A stretch of DNA of 64,000 bases. Origin: Candidatus Marinamargulisbacteria bacterium. Its GTDB lineage: Bacteria; Margulisbacteria; Marinamargulisbacteria; UBA817. How positions within the stretch are numbered: the stretch's first letter is position 1; the number at the start of each line of letters is the position of its first letter. The translations under genes were made by a program, and so were the position numbers. Positions 10,940 through 21,422 of this stretch are shown here, piece after piece. The notes below the pieces were generated by a model. It saw nothing but the letters and a program-made list of their open reading frames with translations. It was not told the origin of the DNA and did not search any database. The stretch covers positions 28,497 through 92,496 of the forward strand of contig JALQXX010000001.1 of the NCBI GenBank assembly GCA_023262965.1, given 5' to 3'.

Positions 10940-11314
10940 ATGGCAACTACAAATCAATTAGTAAAAAAGAAACGCACTAAAAAATTAGTGAAAGGAAAGT
11001 CTCCAGCTTTAAAAGCGTGTCCACAACGTCGCGGTGTTTGTACACGTGTTTACACAACAACCCCCAAAAAGCCAAATTCGGCTTTGCGTAAAGTTGCGCG
11101 TGTTCGTTTAACATCGGGCGAAGAAGTAACGGTCTATATTGGTGGCGAGGGGCATAACGTTCAAGAGCACGCTGTTATATTGGCGCGCGGTGGTCGAGTG
11201 AAGGATGTGCCAGGGGTTCGTTATCACACTGTTCGAGGTGCGTTGGATACAGATGGCGTAAAAAATCGACGTCGAGGTCGATCTAAATATGGCGCGAAGC
11301 GTCCGAAAGGGTAG
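10940..11314 (+). CDS. rpsL: 30S ribosomal protein S12
   Basis: This 124-residue protein shows the S12 core [18 protein letters not shown] (near residue 36) and [15 protein letters not shown] (near 80). S12 monitors decoding in the A site. The lysines that change in streptomycin-resistant mutants (in PKKPNSA and GGRVKDVPG) appear wild type. It opens the str operon behind the promoter at 10880 and has a strong AAGGAG site. Confidence 0.97.
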   Translation: MATTNQLVKKKRTKKLVKGKSPALKACPQRRGVCTRVYTTTPKKPNSALRKVARVRLTSGEEVTVYIGGEGHNVQEHAVILARGGRVKDVPGVRYHTVRGALDTDGVKNRRRGRSKYGAKRPKG

Positions 11315-11323
11315 GTGAATCGT

Positions 11324-11791
11324 TTGTCAACAAAGCGAAGTACAAAGCGATATTTGAAATTAGACTATAAGTATAATAGCGAAATGGTTTCAAAGTTTAT
11401 TAATAAAATTATGCGTGATGGGAAAAAATCAATAGCTGAGGGCATTGTTTATATTAGTTTAGATATTTTGGCAAAAAATGTGTCGGAAGATCCATTAAAA
11501 GCATTTGAAACGGCTATTGATAATATTGCGCCTCAAATGGAAGTTCGGTCCCGCCGCGTTGGTGGATCAACGTATCAGGTTCCAGTCGAAGTTACGCGTG
11601 ATCGTGGTGTTGGTCATGCAATGAATTGGATTATTTCATTTTCACGTTCGCGAAAGGGCCGAAAAATGGCTGAGAATTTAGCCCAAGAATTAACCGATGC
11701 ATTTAACAATGTTGGTGCTTCTGCTAAAAAACGTGATGATACGCACAAAATGGCCGAGTCCAATAAAGCGTTCGCGCATTTCAGGTGGTAA
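11324..11791 (+). CDS. rpsG: 30S ribosomal protein S7
   Basis: S7 nucleates assembly of the 30S head and lines the E site. The core motifs KFINKIMRDGKKSIAEGIVY and RRVGGSTYQVPVEV are clear, and the C-terminus KMAESNKAFAHFRW is typical. I chose the TTG at 11324 because AGGTGA lies five bases upstream, the same arrangement used for rpoB. A GTG at 11315, directly after the rpsL stop, would add three residues. Confidence 0.94.
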   Translation: MSTKRSTKRYLKLDYKYNSEMVSKFINKIMRDGKKSIAEGIVYISLDILAKNVSEDPLKAFETAIDNIAPQMEVRSRRVGGSTYQVPVEVTRDRGVGHAMNWIISFSRSRKGRKMAENLAQELTDAFNNVGASAKKRDDTHKMAESNKAFAHFRW

Positions 11792-11797
11792 AAAAAA

Positions 11798-13879
11798 ATG
11801 GCAAATAATTTAAATAAATTACGAAATATTGGTATTGCTGCTCATATTGATGCTGGTAAAACGACGTTAACTGAGCGGATATTATTTTATACTGGCCGAT
11901 CTCATAAAATTGGAGAGGTTCATGATGGTAATGCCACCATGGATTGGATGATTCAAGAACAAGAGCGTGGTATTACTATTACGTCTGCAGCAACAACATG
12001 CTTTTGGAAAGATAATGTTATTAATATTATTGACACCCCTGGTCACGTGGATTTTACTGTAGAGGTAGAGCGATCGTTGCGTGTTTTGGATGGAATGATT
12101 GCGGTTTTTTGTGCAGTTGCGGGGGTTCAGCCTCAGTCGGAAACGGTATGGCGTCAAGCTGTTAAATATAAGGTTCCACGTTTGGCTTTTGTCAATAAGA
12201 TGGATCGAACAGGTGCCAACTTTGATCGTGTTGTTGCAATGATTCGAGACAACTTATCGTCAAATCCTGTTGTTGTTGATTATCCAATAGGAGCCGAATC
12301 GGATTTTGTGGGTTATGTAGACCTTATCAAAAACAAAGCGTTCTATTTTGATGGTGATAAAGGTGAAATTATAAACGAAGGTGATATTCCAAATGATATG
12401 TTGGATCGCGTTGAAACATTACGATCTATATTGATTGAATGTGTTGCTGAGGCGGATGAAAATTTACTGACGACATATTTAGAAAACGGCACACTCGACG
12501 CAGAGGATATTATTAAGGGCTTACGTATTCGTGTATTAGCCGGAGAAGTTATTCCTGTTTTTTGTGGGTCCGCCTTTAAAAATAAAGGGGTTCAATCGTT
12601 GTTGGACGCTGTTGTTGACTTTTTACCATCACCGATTGATGTTGGGACAATTAAAGCTACGTTTAAAGATTCTAGTGATGTCATTGCTTTAAAGCCGGAT
12701 AGTAAAGAAACCTTTTCAGCGTTGGCATTCAAAATCATGACGGATCCCTTTGTGGGTAAGTTAACATATCTTAGAGTTTATTCGGGGCAGCTGGATGCGG
12801 GATCGTATGTTTATAACACCGTTTCCGATACAAAAGAGCGTGTTGGTCGAATTATGCAAATGCACGCTAATACACGTGAGGAATTAAAAGTTGCTAAAGC
12901 AGGCGATATTGTTGCGGTAATCGGTTTGAAAAATACCCGAACCGGGGATACGTTAGCTGCAGAAAATCAAACGTTTATGCTTGAGAATATTGAGTTCCCA
13001 GAGCCAGTTATTTTTGTTGCTATTGAACCAAAAACAAAGTCGGATCAAGAGAAGCTTTCGAAGTCTCTCGAAAAGTTATCGGATGAAGATCCAACGTTTT
13101 CCTATTCAACGGATCAAGAAACAGGGCAAACCATTATTTCGGGAATGGGTGAATTGCATTTAGAGGTTATTGTGGATCGATTATTACGAGAATTTGGTGT
13201 TGATGCCAATATTGGTCAGCCTCAAGTTGCGTACAAGGAATCGATTTCAAAAGCAGCTGAAGGAGAAGGTAAGTTCATCAAACAAACCGGTGGCCGAGGT
13301 CAGTATGGACACGTTATATTGGATGTTGTGCCTCTCGAGCGTGGTCAAGGATTTGTATTTGAAAATAAAGTTGTTGGTGGTTCAATTCCAAGAGAGTACA
13401 TTCCATCCGTTGAAAAAGGTGTGAAAAATCTATTTGTTTCCGGTGTTGTAGCGGGTTACCCTGTTGTGGATGTTAAAGTCGTTGTAAAAGATGGCTCGTT
13501 TCACAATGTGGATTCATCCGATATCGCTTTCCAAATAGCGGCTTCATACGCTGTCAAAGAGGCATTTAAGTCTGCCAACCCACTTATTTTACAACCAATC
13601 ATGGATGTTCAAGTGGAAGTGCCTGAAAATTATATGGGGGATGTTATTGGTGACTTAAATTCTCGCAAAGGGAAAATTGAAAAAATGTCTGACAATAATC
13701 AAGGCAACAAAGAAATTGAGGCCAAGGTTCCTTTGGGAGATATGTTTGGTTATGCTACAGCGCTGCGATCATTTACCCAAGGTCGAGGTATTTACACAAT
13801 GCAATTTTTTGGTTATAGTGAAGTTTCTAAACAGCTATACAAAGAATTGACTGAGAAATCATCAAAAGAAAAGGAGTAA
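11798..13879 (+). CDS. fusA: Elongation factor G
   Basis: This 693-residue translational GTPase drives tRNA-mRNA translocation. G1 is AHIDAGKTT (near residue 16), G2 [11 protein letters not shown]3 DTPGHVDF, G4 [10 protein letters not shown]. Domains II-V follow, with [14 protein letters not shown] near 450 and a C-terminal domain V ending near GYSEVS. Length is normal. It lies between rpsG and tuf in the conserved str order. Confidence 0.97.
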   Translation: MANNLNKLRNIGIAAHIDAGKTTLTERILFYTGRSHKIGEVHDGNATMDWMIQEQERGITITSAATTCFWKDNVINIIDTPGHVDFTVEVERSLRVLDGMIAVFCAVAGVQPQSETVWRQAVKYKVPRLAFVNKMDRTGANFDRVVAMIRDNLSSNPVVVDYPIGAESDFVGYVDLIKNKAFYFDGDKGEIINEGDIPNDMLDRVETLRSILIECVAEADENLLTTYLENGTLDAEDIIKGLRIRVLAGEVIPVFCGSAFKNKGVQSLLDAVVDFLPSPIDVGTIKATFKDSSDVIALKPDSKETFSALAFKIMTDPFVGKLTYLRVYSGQLDAGSYVYNTVSDTKERVGRIMQMHANTREELKVAKAGDIVAVIGLKNTRTGDTLAAENQTFMLENIEFPEPVIFVAIEPKTKSDQEKLSKSLEKLSDEDPTFSYSTDQETGQTIISGMGELHLEVIVDRLLREFGVDANIGQPQVAYKESISKAAEGEGKFIKQTGGRGQYGHVILDVVPLERGQGFVFENKVVGGSIPREYIPSVEKGVKNLFVSGVVAGYPVVDVKVVVKDGSFHNVDSSDIAFQIAASYAVKEAFKSANPLILQPIMDVQVEVPENYMGDVIGDLNSRKGKIEKMSDNNQGNKEIEAKVPLGDMFGYATALRSFTQGRGIYTMQFFGYSEVSKQLYKELTEKSSKEKE

Positions 13880-13883
13880 TAAA

Positions 13884-15086
13884 ATGGCAAAAGAAAAATT
13901 CGAACGGAATAAACCACACGTAAATATTGGTACAATTGGTCACGTTGACCACGGCAAAACAACATTAACTGCCGCCATCACCAGTGTTTTGTCTTCAGTT
14001 GGACACGCTCAAAAGCGGGATTATAATCAAATCGACTCTGCTCCTGAGGAGCGTGAAAGAGGTATTACCATTGCTACAGCTCACGTTGAGTATGAAACAG
14101 ATAATCGTCATTATGCTCACGTAGATTGCCCTGGTCACGCGGATTATATTAAAAATATGATTACTGGTGCGGCTCAAATGGATGGCGCTATTTTGGTTGT
14201 TAGTGCAGCGGATGGACCAATGCCTCAAACTCGGGAACATATTTTATTGGCGCGTCAGGTAAACGTCCCTAATATTGTCGTGTTTTTGAATAAGTGCGAT
14301 CAAGTAGATGACGAAGAATTGTTGGATTTGGTTGAAATGGAAATGCGTGAACTATTAAGTAAATATGAATTTCCTGGTGATGATATTCCGTTTGTCAGAG
14401 GGTCGGCATTAAAGGCATTGGAATCGCCAGATTCGTCTCGAGAAAATCCAGATGCAAAACCAATATGGGATTTGATGGATGCGGTTGACTCATATATTCC
14501 TCAGCCTGTTCGTGATACGGAAAAACCTTTTTTGATGCCCGTTGAAGACGTTTTTAGTATAACAGGTCGTGGAACAGTAAGTACCGGTCGTGTTGAACGA
14601 GGCATTGTTAATGTTGGTGATGAAGTTGAAATCGTTGGAATGTCGGATTCAGTTAGAAAAACCACAGTTACTGGAGTAGAAATGTTTCGTAAGTTGTTGG
14701 ATTCTGGTCAGGCAGGTGACAACATCGGTGCTCTTTTGCGTGGTGTTGAGAGAGATGATATCTTAAGGGGTCAGGTTTTATGTGCTCCTGGTTCAATTAC
14801 TCCTCACAAAAAGTTTGAGGCGGAGGTTTATGTCCTTAAAAAAGAAGAAGGTGGCCGTCACACGCCATTTTTTAAAGGATACCGTCCTCAATTTTATATT
14901 CGTACAACCGATGTAACCGGTGAAGTTATTTTGCCTGAAGGAACAGATATGGTTATGCCTGGAGATAACACCCGATTGACAATTAATTTGATTACTTCTG
15001 TTGCTTGTGAAGAAGGGTTGCGTTTTGCTGTTCGAGAAGGTGGCCGAACCGTTGGGGCCGGGGTTGTTACTAAAATTATTGAGTAA
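13884..15086 (+). CDS. tuf: Elongation factor Tu
   Basis: This 400-residue GTPase delivers aminoacyl-tRNA to the ribosome. Motifs are [14 protein letters not shown] (near residue 19), [28 protein letters not shown] and NKCDQVD, and then the beta-barrel domains II and III ([37 protein letters not shown]). A GAAAAGGAG site lies just upstream. Only one tuf copy is present in this window. Confidence 0.97.
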   Translation: MAKEKFERNKPHVNIGTIGHVDHGKTTLTAAITSVLSSVGHAQKRDYNQIDSAPEERERGITIATAHVEYETDNRHYAHVDCPGHADYIKNMITGAAQMDGAILVVSAADGPMPQTREHILLARQVNVPNIVVFLNKCDQVDDEELLDLVEMEMRELLSKYEFPGDDIPFVRGSALKALESPDSSRENPDAKPIWDLMDAVDSYIPQPVRDTEKPFLMPVEDVFSITGRGTVSTGRVERGIVNVGDEVEIVGMSDSVRKTTVTGVEMFRKLLDSGQAGDNIGALLRGVERDDILRGQVLCAPGSITPHKKFEAEVYVLKKEEGGRHTPFFKGYRPQFYIRTTDVTGEVILPEGTDMVMPGDNTRLTINLITSVACEEGLRFAVREGGRTVGAGVVTKIIE

Positions 15087-15095
15087 GAGATTTCC

Positions 15096-15455
15096 GTGGC
15101 AGCATTAGCAAAAAAAAATAAATCAAAATCCGTTTCTGTATCAAAGCCTCAGCATAAAATTCGGATTCGTCTAAAGTCATTTGATCATCGTTCTTTAGAT
15201 GCCGCGACAATTAAAATTGTTAGTACGGCTGAAAAGTCCGGTGCTAAGGTAGTGGGACCAGTCCCACTACCGGTTCGAAAGAAGGTTTGGTGTGTGTTAA
15301 AGTCACCGCATGTTAATAAGCGTGGTGGTGAACACTATGAGATTCGTATTTATAAGCGATTACTCGAAATTATTGATCCCCCTTCATCGACTATCGATGC
15401 ATTGATGGGTATTGATTTAGCGTCTGGTGTTGATATTGAAATTGAGCTGGGATAA
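15096..15455 (+). CDS. rpsJ: 30S ribosomal protein S10
   Basis: The S10 core begins near residue 20 ([19 protein letters not shown]) and includes [32 protein letters not shown]10 sits in the 30S head and doubles as NusE in transcription antitermination. The GTG start at 15096 gives an N-terminal tail of about 18 Lys/Ser-rich residues that ordinary ~102-residue S10 proteins lack. The gene opens the S10 cluster, ten bases after tuf. Confidence 0.93.
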   Translation: MAALAKKNKSKSVSVSKPQHKIRIRLKSFDHRSLDAATIKIVSTAEKSGAKVVGPVPLPVRKKVWCVLKSPHVNKRGGEHYEIRIYKRLLEIIDPPSSTIDALMGIDLASGVDIEIELG

Positions 15456-15458
15456 AAT

Positions 15459-16079
15459 ATGACATTCAAAAAAAAGTTTATAGTTGGAAAAAAATTAGGA
15501 ATGACTCAAATTGTTGCTGAGTCTGGTGAGATTATTCCGGTTACCGTTGTTCGTGCATATGATAACTACATATATCGTCATAAAACAATTGAAAAGGATG
15601 GTTATTCCTCGGTTGTTGTGGCATACGATTCGGTCAATAAAAATCGGATTAATAAACCTCATCTTGGTCAGTTTAGCGGGGATCTGTACTTTAAGCACTT
15701 TAAAGAGTTTAGAGTAGAATCGCCGTTGTCTTTTGAGTTGCAATCTGTTATTGATCCGTCCATATTTGTTTGTAATCGTCGGTATGATGTTCAGTCTAAA
15801 ACAATAGGTCGCGGATTTACGGGTGCTATTAAGGCATGGAATCATCAAAGAGGTCCTATGTCACATGGATCAAAAAATCATCGCCTTTTGGGATCTATTG
15901 GTCAGGCCACAACTCCTGGTCGTGTTAAAAAAGGTAAGAAAATGCATACGCGATATGGAAATGAAACTGTGACAGCAAAAAACTTAGAGTTAATGAAGAT
16001 TGATGGTCAGCATCTTTTCTTTAAAGGTGCGATTCCAGGTAAAATGGGCACAGTATTTGTAACAGGAGTTGATGAATGA
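15459..16079 (+). CDS. rplC: 50S ribosomal protein L3
   Basis: The 206-residue protein starts with FIVGKKLGMTQI and contains the L3 peptidyl-transferase-proximal loop region (RGPMSHGSKNHRLLGSIGQATTPGRV near residue 130). L3 is an early assembly protein of the large subunit. The stop overlaps the rplD start by four bases (ATGA). Confidence 0.95.
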   Translation: MTFKKKFIVGKKLGMTQIVAESGEIIPVTVVRAYDNYIYRHKTIEKDGYSSVVVAYDSVNKNRINKPHLGQFSGDLYFKHFKEFRVESPLSFELQSVIDPSIFVCNRRYDVQSKTIGRGFTGAIKAWNHQRGPMSHGSKNHRLLGSIGQATTPGRVKKGKKMHTRYGNETVTAKNLELMKIDGQHLFFKGAIPGKMGTVFVTGVDE

Positions 16080-16696
16080 GTACTTACACAATTAGTTCAG
16101 TATCTACAACCGATACAAAAGGTCAGGCTTTGTCTTTCGATAGTGTATCTGTTTCAGACAATTTGTCTGGCAATGTTCATTTAATTTTGACCACTCAAAA
16201 AAATGATCGTTTTGTATATGCAAACACGATGAATCGACGTGATTTTGATTCGGGTGGGGCAAAACCATACAAGCAAAAAGGAACGGGTAGAGCGCGTCAG
16301 GGAACATCTCGGTCTCCTTTGAAAGTTGGTGGAGCGGTTGTCTTTGGACCTAAACCCCGTCGAGTCAAACGAAAATCAAACAAAACTTTTTTTCTCTCAA
16401 CATTAAAACAGCTTTTGCTCTCAAAAGTATCGGAATCTGTTGTTTTAGTGAAAGATGAGGCTATAAAAAAAGCAGCTGATTTTTCGCCACTTGTTTCCAA
16501 TAAAAAAAGCTATTTAGTGATTATGGATGTGTTTAACTCGGATGATGTGACATTGTTTTTGACCATTAAGAATTTACCAAATTTATATTTCAATAATGTT
16601 CATTCATTAAATATTGAGGATGTTCTTCGTGCAGATTCAATTGTTTATACACCTTCTGCGTTTGATGGATTGTTTAAAGATAGAGGTGATCAATGA
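16076..16696 (+). CDS. rplD: 50S ribosomal protein L4
   Basis: L4 is recognised by the exit-tunnel loop, GGAKPYKQKGTGRARQGTSR near residue 59 followed by PLKVGGAVVFGPKPRR. Length is 206 residues. In several bacteria L4 also represses the S10 operon. The N-terminal and C-terminal parts are more diverged than the loop. It overlaps rplC and rplW by four bases each. Confidence 0.93.
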   Translation: MSTYTISSVSTTDTKGQALSFDSVSVSDNLSGNVHLILTTQKNDRFVYANTMNRRDFDSGGAKPYKQKGTGRARQGTSRSPLKVGGAVVFGPKPRRVKRKSNKTFFLSTLKQLLLSKVSESVVLVKDEAIKKAADFSPLVSNKKSYLVIMDVFNSDDVTLFLTIKNLPNLYFNNVHSLNIEDVLRADSIVYTPSAFDGLFKDRGDQ

Positions 16697-16959
16697 TTAA
16701 GCAAGTTGTTGTAACAGAAAAAACGGCGCGCTTGAGTGAATCAAATTGTTATACATTTTTGGTTGATTCAAGTGCAACAAAAATTGATATCAAGCGTTTT
16801 GTAGAATCGTATTATAATGTTTCTGTAAAGCGTGTCAATGTATTGAAAAGCATGTCAAAATCGGTTCGTCGTGGACGTGTGGTTGGCGCAACATTAGAGC
16901 GTCGTAAAGCTTATGTCTTCACAAAAGAAAAGATACAGGCTTTGGAGGAGGCTTCTTAA
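16693..16959 (+). CDS. rplW: 50S ribosomal protein L23
   Basis: This 88-residue protein has the L23 pattern: VVTEKTARLSESNCYTFLVD at the start, then IKRFVESYYNVSVKRVN and a C-terminal RRKAYVFTKE. L23 sits at the tunnel exit and docks trigger factor and SRP. Position between rplD and rplB confirms the call. It is followed within two bases by rplB. Confidence 0.93.
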   Translation: MIKQVVVTEKTARLSESNCYTFLVDSSATKIDIKRFVESYYNVSVKRVNVLKSMSKSVRRGRVVGATLERRKAYVFTKEKIQALEEAS

Positions 16960-16961
16960 AA

Positions 16962-17783
16962 ATGGCAAAAAAAAGTTATCGTCCAATAACTCCCGGTATG
17001 CGGAATAAACGCACGCTATTGAACGAAGAATTAACCGGACATGCACCCTATAAGCCATTGGTATCGCGATTGCAGCGTTCCAGTGGTAGAAATAATTATG
17101 GACAACTAACTGTTCGTCATCAAGGCGGTGGTGTTAAGCGATTGTTTCGCAAGATAGATTTTAAGCGAAACACATCTTCAGAGGCCGTTGTTGAGTCAGT
17201 TGAATATGATCCAAATCGCTCAGCATTTATTTCTCTGATTCGATCCAACTCAGGTGCCAGAAAATATATTCTTGCACCTAGAGGTATTCGTGTGGGGGAT
17301 CGTGTTGGGGAAGGTGAAAATGCGGACATTAATGTGGGATCGTGTTTGCCTTTATATAAAATTCCTGTAGGCTCATCCATCTTTAATATTGAACTTTTCC
17401 CAAATAAAGGTGCTCAATTGGTGCGTTCAGCAGGTTGTTATGCAACATTGATGGCAAAATCGGATCGACATGCTTCTGTTCGGCTCCCATCCGGAGAAAT
17501 TCGATTGGTTTTATTGAACTGTACAGCAACGTATGGGCGTGTTTCAAATGATGCTCATTTTTTAAAGCGAGACGGTAAAGCTGGTATAAAACGTAAGCGT
17601 AATATTCGTCCAACGGTACGTGGATCGGTTATGAACGCTGTGGATCATAAACATGGCGGAGGAGAAGGTCGAGCTCCAATTGGTTTAACTGAACCACGTT
17701 CTGTTTATGGTAAAAAGGTTAATGTTCGAACACGATCCAAACGAAAAAGTTTGAAGCATGTTGTTCGTGCAAGAAAGAGGTAA
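16962..17783 (+). CDS. rplB: 50S ribosomal protein L2
   Basis: This 273-residue protein carries the conserved L2 blocks RNNYGQLTVRHQGGGVKR (near residue 46) and the C-terminal VRGSVMNAVDHKHGGGEGR near 215, with the invariant His of the peptidyl-transferase region. L2 is needed for subunit joining. It is the usual fifth gene of the S10 cluster and has a GGAGG-like site inside the 3' end of rplW. Confidence 0.97.
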   Translation: MAKKSYRPITPGMRNKRTLLNEELTGHAPYKPLVSRLQRSSGRNNYGQLTVRHQGGGVKRLFRKIDFKRNTSSEAVVESVEYDPNRSAFISLIRSNSGARKYILAPRGIRVGDRVGEGENADINVGSCLPLYKIPVGSSIFNIELFPNKGAQLVRSAGCYATLMAKSDRHASVRLPSGEIRLVLLNCTATYGRVSNDAHFLKRDGKAGIKRKRNIRPTVRGSVMNAVDHKHGGGEGRAPIGLTEPRSVYGKKVNVRTRSKRKSLKHVVRARKR

Positions 17784-17786
17784 AAT

Positions 17787-18050
17787 ATGGCACGTTCCAC
17801 AAAAAAAGGCTATTTTGTTGATGATCATTTATCCAAAAAAATTGATGCACTTAATGAAAGCGGCTCTAAAAAAATGATTAAAACATGGTCTAGAAGAAGT
17901 ACAATTATCCCTTCAATGATTGGACATACAATAGGTGTACATAATGGTATCAAGCATATTGCGGTCTATATCAGTGAAAATATGATTGGGCATAAATTGG
18001 GTGAATTTAGTTATACCCGACTGTTTAAGGCCCATCCTGGAAATCGATAA
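17787..18050 (+). CDS. rpsS: 30S ribosomal protein S19
   Basis: This 87-residue protein has the S19 motifs [27 protein letters not shown] and [19 protein letters not shown]19 pairs with S13 in the 30S head. It is collinear with rplB and rplV, three bases after rplB. Confidence 0.96.
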   Translation: MARSTKKGYFVDDHLSKKIDALNESGSKKMIKTWSRRSTIIPSMIGHTIGVHNGIKHIAVYISENMIGHKLGEFSYTRLFKAHPGNR

Positions 18051-18058
18051 GGTTTTTT

Positions 18059-18442
18059 ATGTCAAAATCAAACAAATATAGTAATCAGTTAGTAAAAGCG
18101 TCTTTAAAGTATGTTCGCATTTCCCCTTTAAAACTTCGAAAAGTTGCTGATACAGTCCGGTATTTATCCCCGGAGATAGCCATGCAACGATTACGATTAA
18201 TGCCACAAAAAGGTGCAGATATATTATATAAACTAATTCATTCATGCGTTGCGAACGCATCACATAATTTTGATATAGCTGCAACAAACCTTAAAATTCA
18301 GACATTAATGGTGAATGAAGGACCCAGGATGAAACGATTTCAACCCCGTGCAAGAGGTCGCATGTATGCGATACATAAGCCATTTGCACATGTAGAATTA
18401 ATTTTAAAGGAAGAAGGAGGCTCACATGGGTCAAAAAGTTAA
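18059..18442 (+). CDS. rplV: 50S ribosomal protein L22
   Basis: The L22 fold begins near residue 11 (ASLKYVRISPLKLRKVADTVR) and includes the tunnel hairpin region NEGPRMKRFQPRARGRMYAIHKPFAHVELIL. L22 lines the exit tunnel near the macrolide site. The last 17 bases overlap rpsC, and GGAGG inside rplV serves as the rpsC ribosome binding site. Confidence 0.95.
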   Translation: MSKSNKYSNQLVKASLKYVRISPLKLRKVADTVRYLSPEIAMQRLRLMPQKGADILYKLIHSCVANASHNFDIAATNLKIQTLMVNEGPRMKRFQPRARGRMYAIHKPFAHVELILKEEGGSHGSKS

Positions 18443-19124
18443 TCCTAGGGCTTTTCGCTTAAAAGGTGTCCAGGAATTTTTAAACAATTGGTTTTCGATT
18501 TCACATTATTCCGATTTTTTATTGGAAGATGTCTCTATTCGTGCATTTATAAAAGATAATCTGAGACGTGCGTTTATATCAAAAGTAATTATTCGTCGAA
18601 AAGGCAATGATCATGTATTGATTGATATTCATACATCAAAGCCTGGTGTTATTTTGGGTAAGGCTGGTGAGTCAATAACGCGTTTTAGAGAAAAAATCAC
18701 ACGCGTTTTTGGTAAGCATTTTAGCGTGAATGTTATTGAGGAAAAGTCTCCGGATAAAAGTGCTAAGCTTCTTTCGGAAATGATTGCTGTTCAGTTGGAA
18801 AAAAGGATTCCTTTTCGTCGTGCCATGAAGTTAGCGGTCCAATCGGCATTAAAAGCAGGCGCAGAGGGTGTTCAGGTTAAATGCTCCGGTCGTTTGGGGG
18901 GTGTGGAAATTGCAAGAAATGAATGGTACCAAAAAGGTCGTATGCCATTACATACTATTCGGGCTAAGATTGATTATTGTTTAACAGAAGCTCATACAAT
19001 ATATGGTAAAATTGGTGTAAAGGTATGGGTTAATCATGGTGAGTCATTTTCAGTTAAAAAAGACTTTGCTCCAACCAATACATACACTAGAAATGTGAAG
19101 GAGTCGCGCCGTGTTAATGCCTAG
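18426..19124 (+). CDS. rpsC: 30S ribosomal protein S3
   Basis: This 232-residue protein starts [13 protein letters not shown] and has the KH RNA-binding domain ([19 protein letters not shown] near residue 77) and the C-terminal domain with [21 protein letters not shown]3 forms part of the mRNA entry helicase. It overlaps rplV by 17 bases and rplP by 14 bases. Confidence 0.96.
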   Translation: MGQKVNPRAFRLKGVQEFLNNWFSISHYSDFLLEDVSIRAFIKDNLRRAFISKVIIRRKGNDHVLIDIHTSKPGVILGKAGESITRFREKITRVFGKHFSVNVIEEKSPDKSAKLLSEMIAVQLEKRIPFRRAMKLAVQSALKAGAEGVQVKCSGRLGGVEIARNEWYQKGRMPLHTIRAKIDYCLTEAHTIYGKIGVKVWVNHGESFSVKKDFAPTNTYTRNVKESRRVNA

Positions 19125-19530
19125 TCGAACCAAGTATCGCAAGTCTCAACGTGGACGAAATAGAGGTAAAGCGCAATCTGGCAATTCAATCTCTTTTGGT
19201 GATTATGGGTTAATTGCTTTGGAAAATGTTTGGCTTACTCAGCGACAGATTGAGTCCGCTCGACGTGCATTAACACGGTACATAAAACGAGGTGGGAAGG
19301 TTTGGATTCGTGTTTTTCCCGATAAAAGTGTCACTAAGATTCCACAAGAAACACGTATGGGAAAAGGAAAAGGGCAACCTGAATATTGGGTGGCTGTTGT
19401 TAAATCGGGGCATGTCCTTTTTGAATTAAGCGGTGTTACGCCAGATGTTGCGCGTGAAGCGTTGCGATTGGCTTCACACAAGTTGCCGATCAAGTCTAAA
19501 TTTATTAAGAAAGAGGTTTGGGATCAATGA
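19111..19530 (+). CDS. rplP: 50S ribosomal protein L16
   Basis: The protein opens [19 protein letters not shown], matching the near-invariant MLMPKRxKYRK start of L16, so the GTG at 19111 is preferred to the ATG at 19117. Other motifs are [32 protein letters not shown]16 helps position tRNA at the A and P sites. It overlaps rpmC by four bases. Confidence 0.95.
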   Translation: MLMPSRTKYRKSQRGRNRGKAQSGNSISFGDYGLIALENVWLTQRQIESARRALTRYIKRGGKVWIRVFPDKSVTKIPQETRMGKGKGQPEYWVAVVKSGHVLFELSGVTPDVAREALRLASHKLPIKSKFIKKEVWDQ

Positions 19531-19727
19531 CCACAAAAATTAAGGAATTGAGAGCACTTTCTTCGGACGAGTTATTGAAAATGGTAGGAGAAAAATCCAA
19601 GTTGTATACCGGTTATCGGTTGTCAAACATGCGGGCGGATGGATTTGACTCATCTCTTTTTTCAAAATTGCGAAAAGAGATTGCTCAAATATATACTATT
19701 TTAAACGAAAGGAAATTCAATGAGTAA
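19527..19727 (+). CDS. rpmC: 50S ribosomal protein L29
   Basis: This 66-residue helical-hairpin protein shows [17 protein letters not shown] and the C-terminal [16 protein letters not shown], typical of L29, which sits by L23 at the tunnel exit. The ATG at 19527 overlaps the rplP stop (ATGA). The upstream in-frame TTG at 19518 would add three residues and is less likely. Confidence 0.9.
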   Translation: MTTKIKELRALSSDELLKMVGEKSKLYTGYRLSNMRADGFDSSLFSKLRKEIAQIYTILNERKFNE

Positions 19728-19965
19728 ATCGTTAAAAAAAACACGAGGTATTGTTATATCTCGATCTGGGAATAAGACTGTGAAGGTTTCGGTTGAAACG
19801 CGTCGTTCTCACCCTTTTTACAAAAAGGTGGTACGAGTTACATGGTCAGCACTTATGCATGACGAACATAATCAGTATTCTGTTGGGGATTCTGTTTATT
19901 TTGTTAGCTGCAGACCGTTGAGTGCTAAAAAGAAATGGCGCGTTGTGGGAATGGTGGCTGCCTGA
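19720..19965 (+). CDS. rpsQ: 30S ribosomal protein S17
   Basis: This 81-residue OB-fold protein has the S17 features [31 protein letters not shown] and [31 protein letters not shown]17 binds 16S rRNA helix 11. It overlaps rpmC by eight bases, with the AAAGGAAA site inside rpmC, and shares one base with rplN (TGATG). Confidence 0.94.
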   Translation: MSKSLKKTRGIVISRSGNKTVKVSVETRRSHPFYKKVVRVTWSALMHDEHNQYSVGDSVYFVSCRPLSAKKKWRVVGMVAA

Positions 19966-20333
19966 TGATACAACAAGAAACAGTATTAAATGTTGCAGAT
20001 AATTCTGGTGCAAAAAAAATACTATGTATTAGTGTTTGTGGTAGCACAGGTCGTCGATATGCTTCTCTAGGGGATGTTATTGTTGCAACAGTAAAAGTTG
20101 CCAATCCGGGAGGATACGTCCAAAAATCTGAAATTGTAAGAGCAGTGGTTGTTCGTTCTGTTCGCAAAAAAAGACGTCCAGATGGTACCGTTATTTGTTT
20201 TGATGATAATGCAGCCGTTATTATTAATAAAGATGGCAATCCAAAAGGCACCCGGATTTTTGGTCCGATTCCCCGAGAACTTAGAGAAAATAATTTTATG
20301 AAAATAATTTCATTAGCAGAAGAGGTTGTTTGA
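19965..20333 (+). CDS. rplN: 50S ribosomal protein L14
   Basis: This 122-residue protein begins [20 protein letters not shown], the L14 signature, and contains the C-terminal [28 protein letters not shown]. The length matches the family exactly when started at 19965. L14 contacts L19 and the 30S bridge B5/B8. The gene shares its first base with the rpsQ stop. Confidence 0.97.
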   Translation: MIQQETVLNVADNSGAKKILCISVCGSTGRRYASLGDVIVATVKVANPGGYVQKSEIVRAVVVRSVRKKRRPDGTVICFDDNAAVIINKDGNPKGTRIFGPIPRELRENNFMKIISLAEEVV

Positions 20334-20341
20334 GGTACTAT

Positions 20342-20662
20342 ATGGCAAATAAAATTAAAAAAGATGATAAGGTAATCGTAACATGCGGTAAAGATAAGGG
20401 GAAAACCGGTGTTGTTCTTCGATGCATCTACAAAGATAATCATGTGTCTCAGGTTGTTGTCGAAGGTATTAATGTTTTAAAAAAGCATCGCAAAAAATCG
20501 GATAAAGCTGAAGGCGCGATTGTTGATTTTCCCGCGCCTTTAGATGTTTCAAATGTTGCTATTGTATGTCCTAAAAAATCCGTGGCAACACGTGTGGGAT
20601 TTACATATCTGAAAGATGGCGAAAAGAAGCGTTTAGCAAAGGCATCCGGTCAAACATTTTAA
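20342..20662 (+). CDS. rplX: 50S ribosomal protein L24
   Basis: The KOW-containing L24 is recognised by KIKKDDKVIVTCGKDKGKTGVV at the start and NVLKKHRKK near residue 45. L24 is an assembly initiator for the 50S subunit. The ATG at 20342 follows TGAGGT with a five-base spacer and gives MANKIKKDD. The longer frame from 20330 has no better support. Length is 106 residues. Confidence 0.95.
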   Translation: MANKIKKDDKVIVTCGKDKGKTGVVLRCIYKDNHVSQVVVEGINVLKKHRKKSDKAEGAIVDFPAPLDVSNVAIVCPKKSVATRVGFTYLKDGEKKRLAKASGQTF

Positions 20663-20674
20663 GGGAACATGGTT

Positions 20675-21208
20675 ATGAAAGATATAAAAGATATTATTAA
20701 AAAGACAGAGTTAGATGTAAAAAAGAAGTATGGTTACACAAACCCCCATCTAATTCCCCAAATTACTAAAGTTATTATTCATAGAGGCTTAGGAGAAGCG
20801 ATAACAAATTCGGCTGTTCTTGATAAAACTTATGAATTGTTTTACGCTATCACGGGTCAGAAACCAGTATTTACACGAGCTAAAAAATCCATATCGAATT
20901 TTAAATTGCGTGAAGGTCAGATTGTTGGTTGTAAGGTAACGCTTCGATCACAGCGCATGTTAAATTTTTTAACAAATTTACTGTATGTTTCATTGCCCAA
21001 AATTCGGGATTTTAGAGGCTTGAATCAGAGCGGTTGTGATAAAGGTGGCAATTTTTCATTTGGAATTGTCGATGATTCTATATTTCCAGAATCAAATACA
21101 GATTTGGATAAACTGCGTGGTATGGATGTGACTATTTGTACAACAGCATCTTCCAAAGATGAATTGCTGTTTTATTTGCGTGGGATTGGGGTCCCCTTTA
21201 AACGATAA
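20675..21208 (+). CDS. rplE: 50S ribosomal protein L5
   Basis: L5 binds 5S rRNA and contacts P-site tRNA. Conserved elements are the pattern KKYGYTNPHLIPQITKVIIHRGLGEA, then TGQKPVFTRAKKSISNFKLREGQIVGCKVTLR and LPKIRDFRGL. I chose the ATG at 20675 because AAGGGA is eight bases upstream. An ATG six bases earlier (20669) is also possible but sits too close to that site. Length is 177 residues, normal for the family. Confidence 0.95.
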   Translation: MKDIKDIIKKTELDVKKKYGYTNPHLIPQITKVIIHRGLGEAITNSAVLDKTYELFYAITGQKPVFTRAKKSISNFKLREGQIVGCKVTLRSQRMLNFLTNLLYVSLPKIRDFRGLNQSGCDKGGNFSFGIVDDSIFPESNTDLDKLRGMDVTICTTASSKDELLFYLRGIGVPFKR

Positions 21209-21232
21209 TTAGAAAGGAAATCGGTAAATTTT

Positions 21233-21412
21233 ATGGCAAAAAAATCAATGATTGAAAAAAATAAGCGAAAAACAGGTGCTCAATATCGTAATCGATGTAA
21301 TCTTTGTGGTCGACCACGTGGGTTTCTTCGGTTTTTTGGTATCTGTAGATTATGTTTTAGACACTTGGCTTCTTCGGCAAAACTGCCTGGAGTAACAAAG
21401 TCGTCTTGGTAA
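21233..21412 (+). CDS. rpsN: 30S ribosomal protein S14, zinc-binding short form
   Basis: This 59-residue gene lies between rplE and rpsH. The translation [20 protein letters not shown] is followed by a zinc ribbon with C22-x2-C25 and C38-x2-C41 and ends in LPGVTKSSW, the standard S14 C-terminus. This is the C+ (zinc) type of about 61 residues, found in many Gram-positive and deep-branching bacteria, rather than the 101-residue form of E. coli. S14 helps assemble the 30S head. Confidence 0.95.
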   Translation: MAKKSMIEKNKRKTGAQYRNRCNLCGRPRGFLRFFGICRLCFRHLASSAKLPGVTKSSW

Positions 21413-21422
21413 AGGAGTAAGT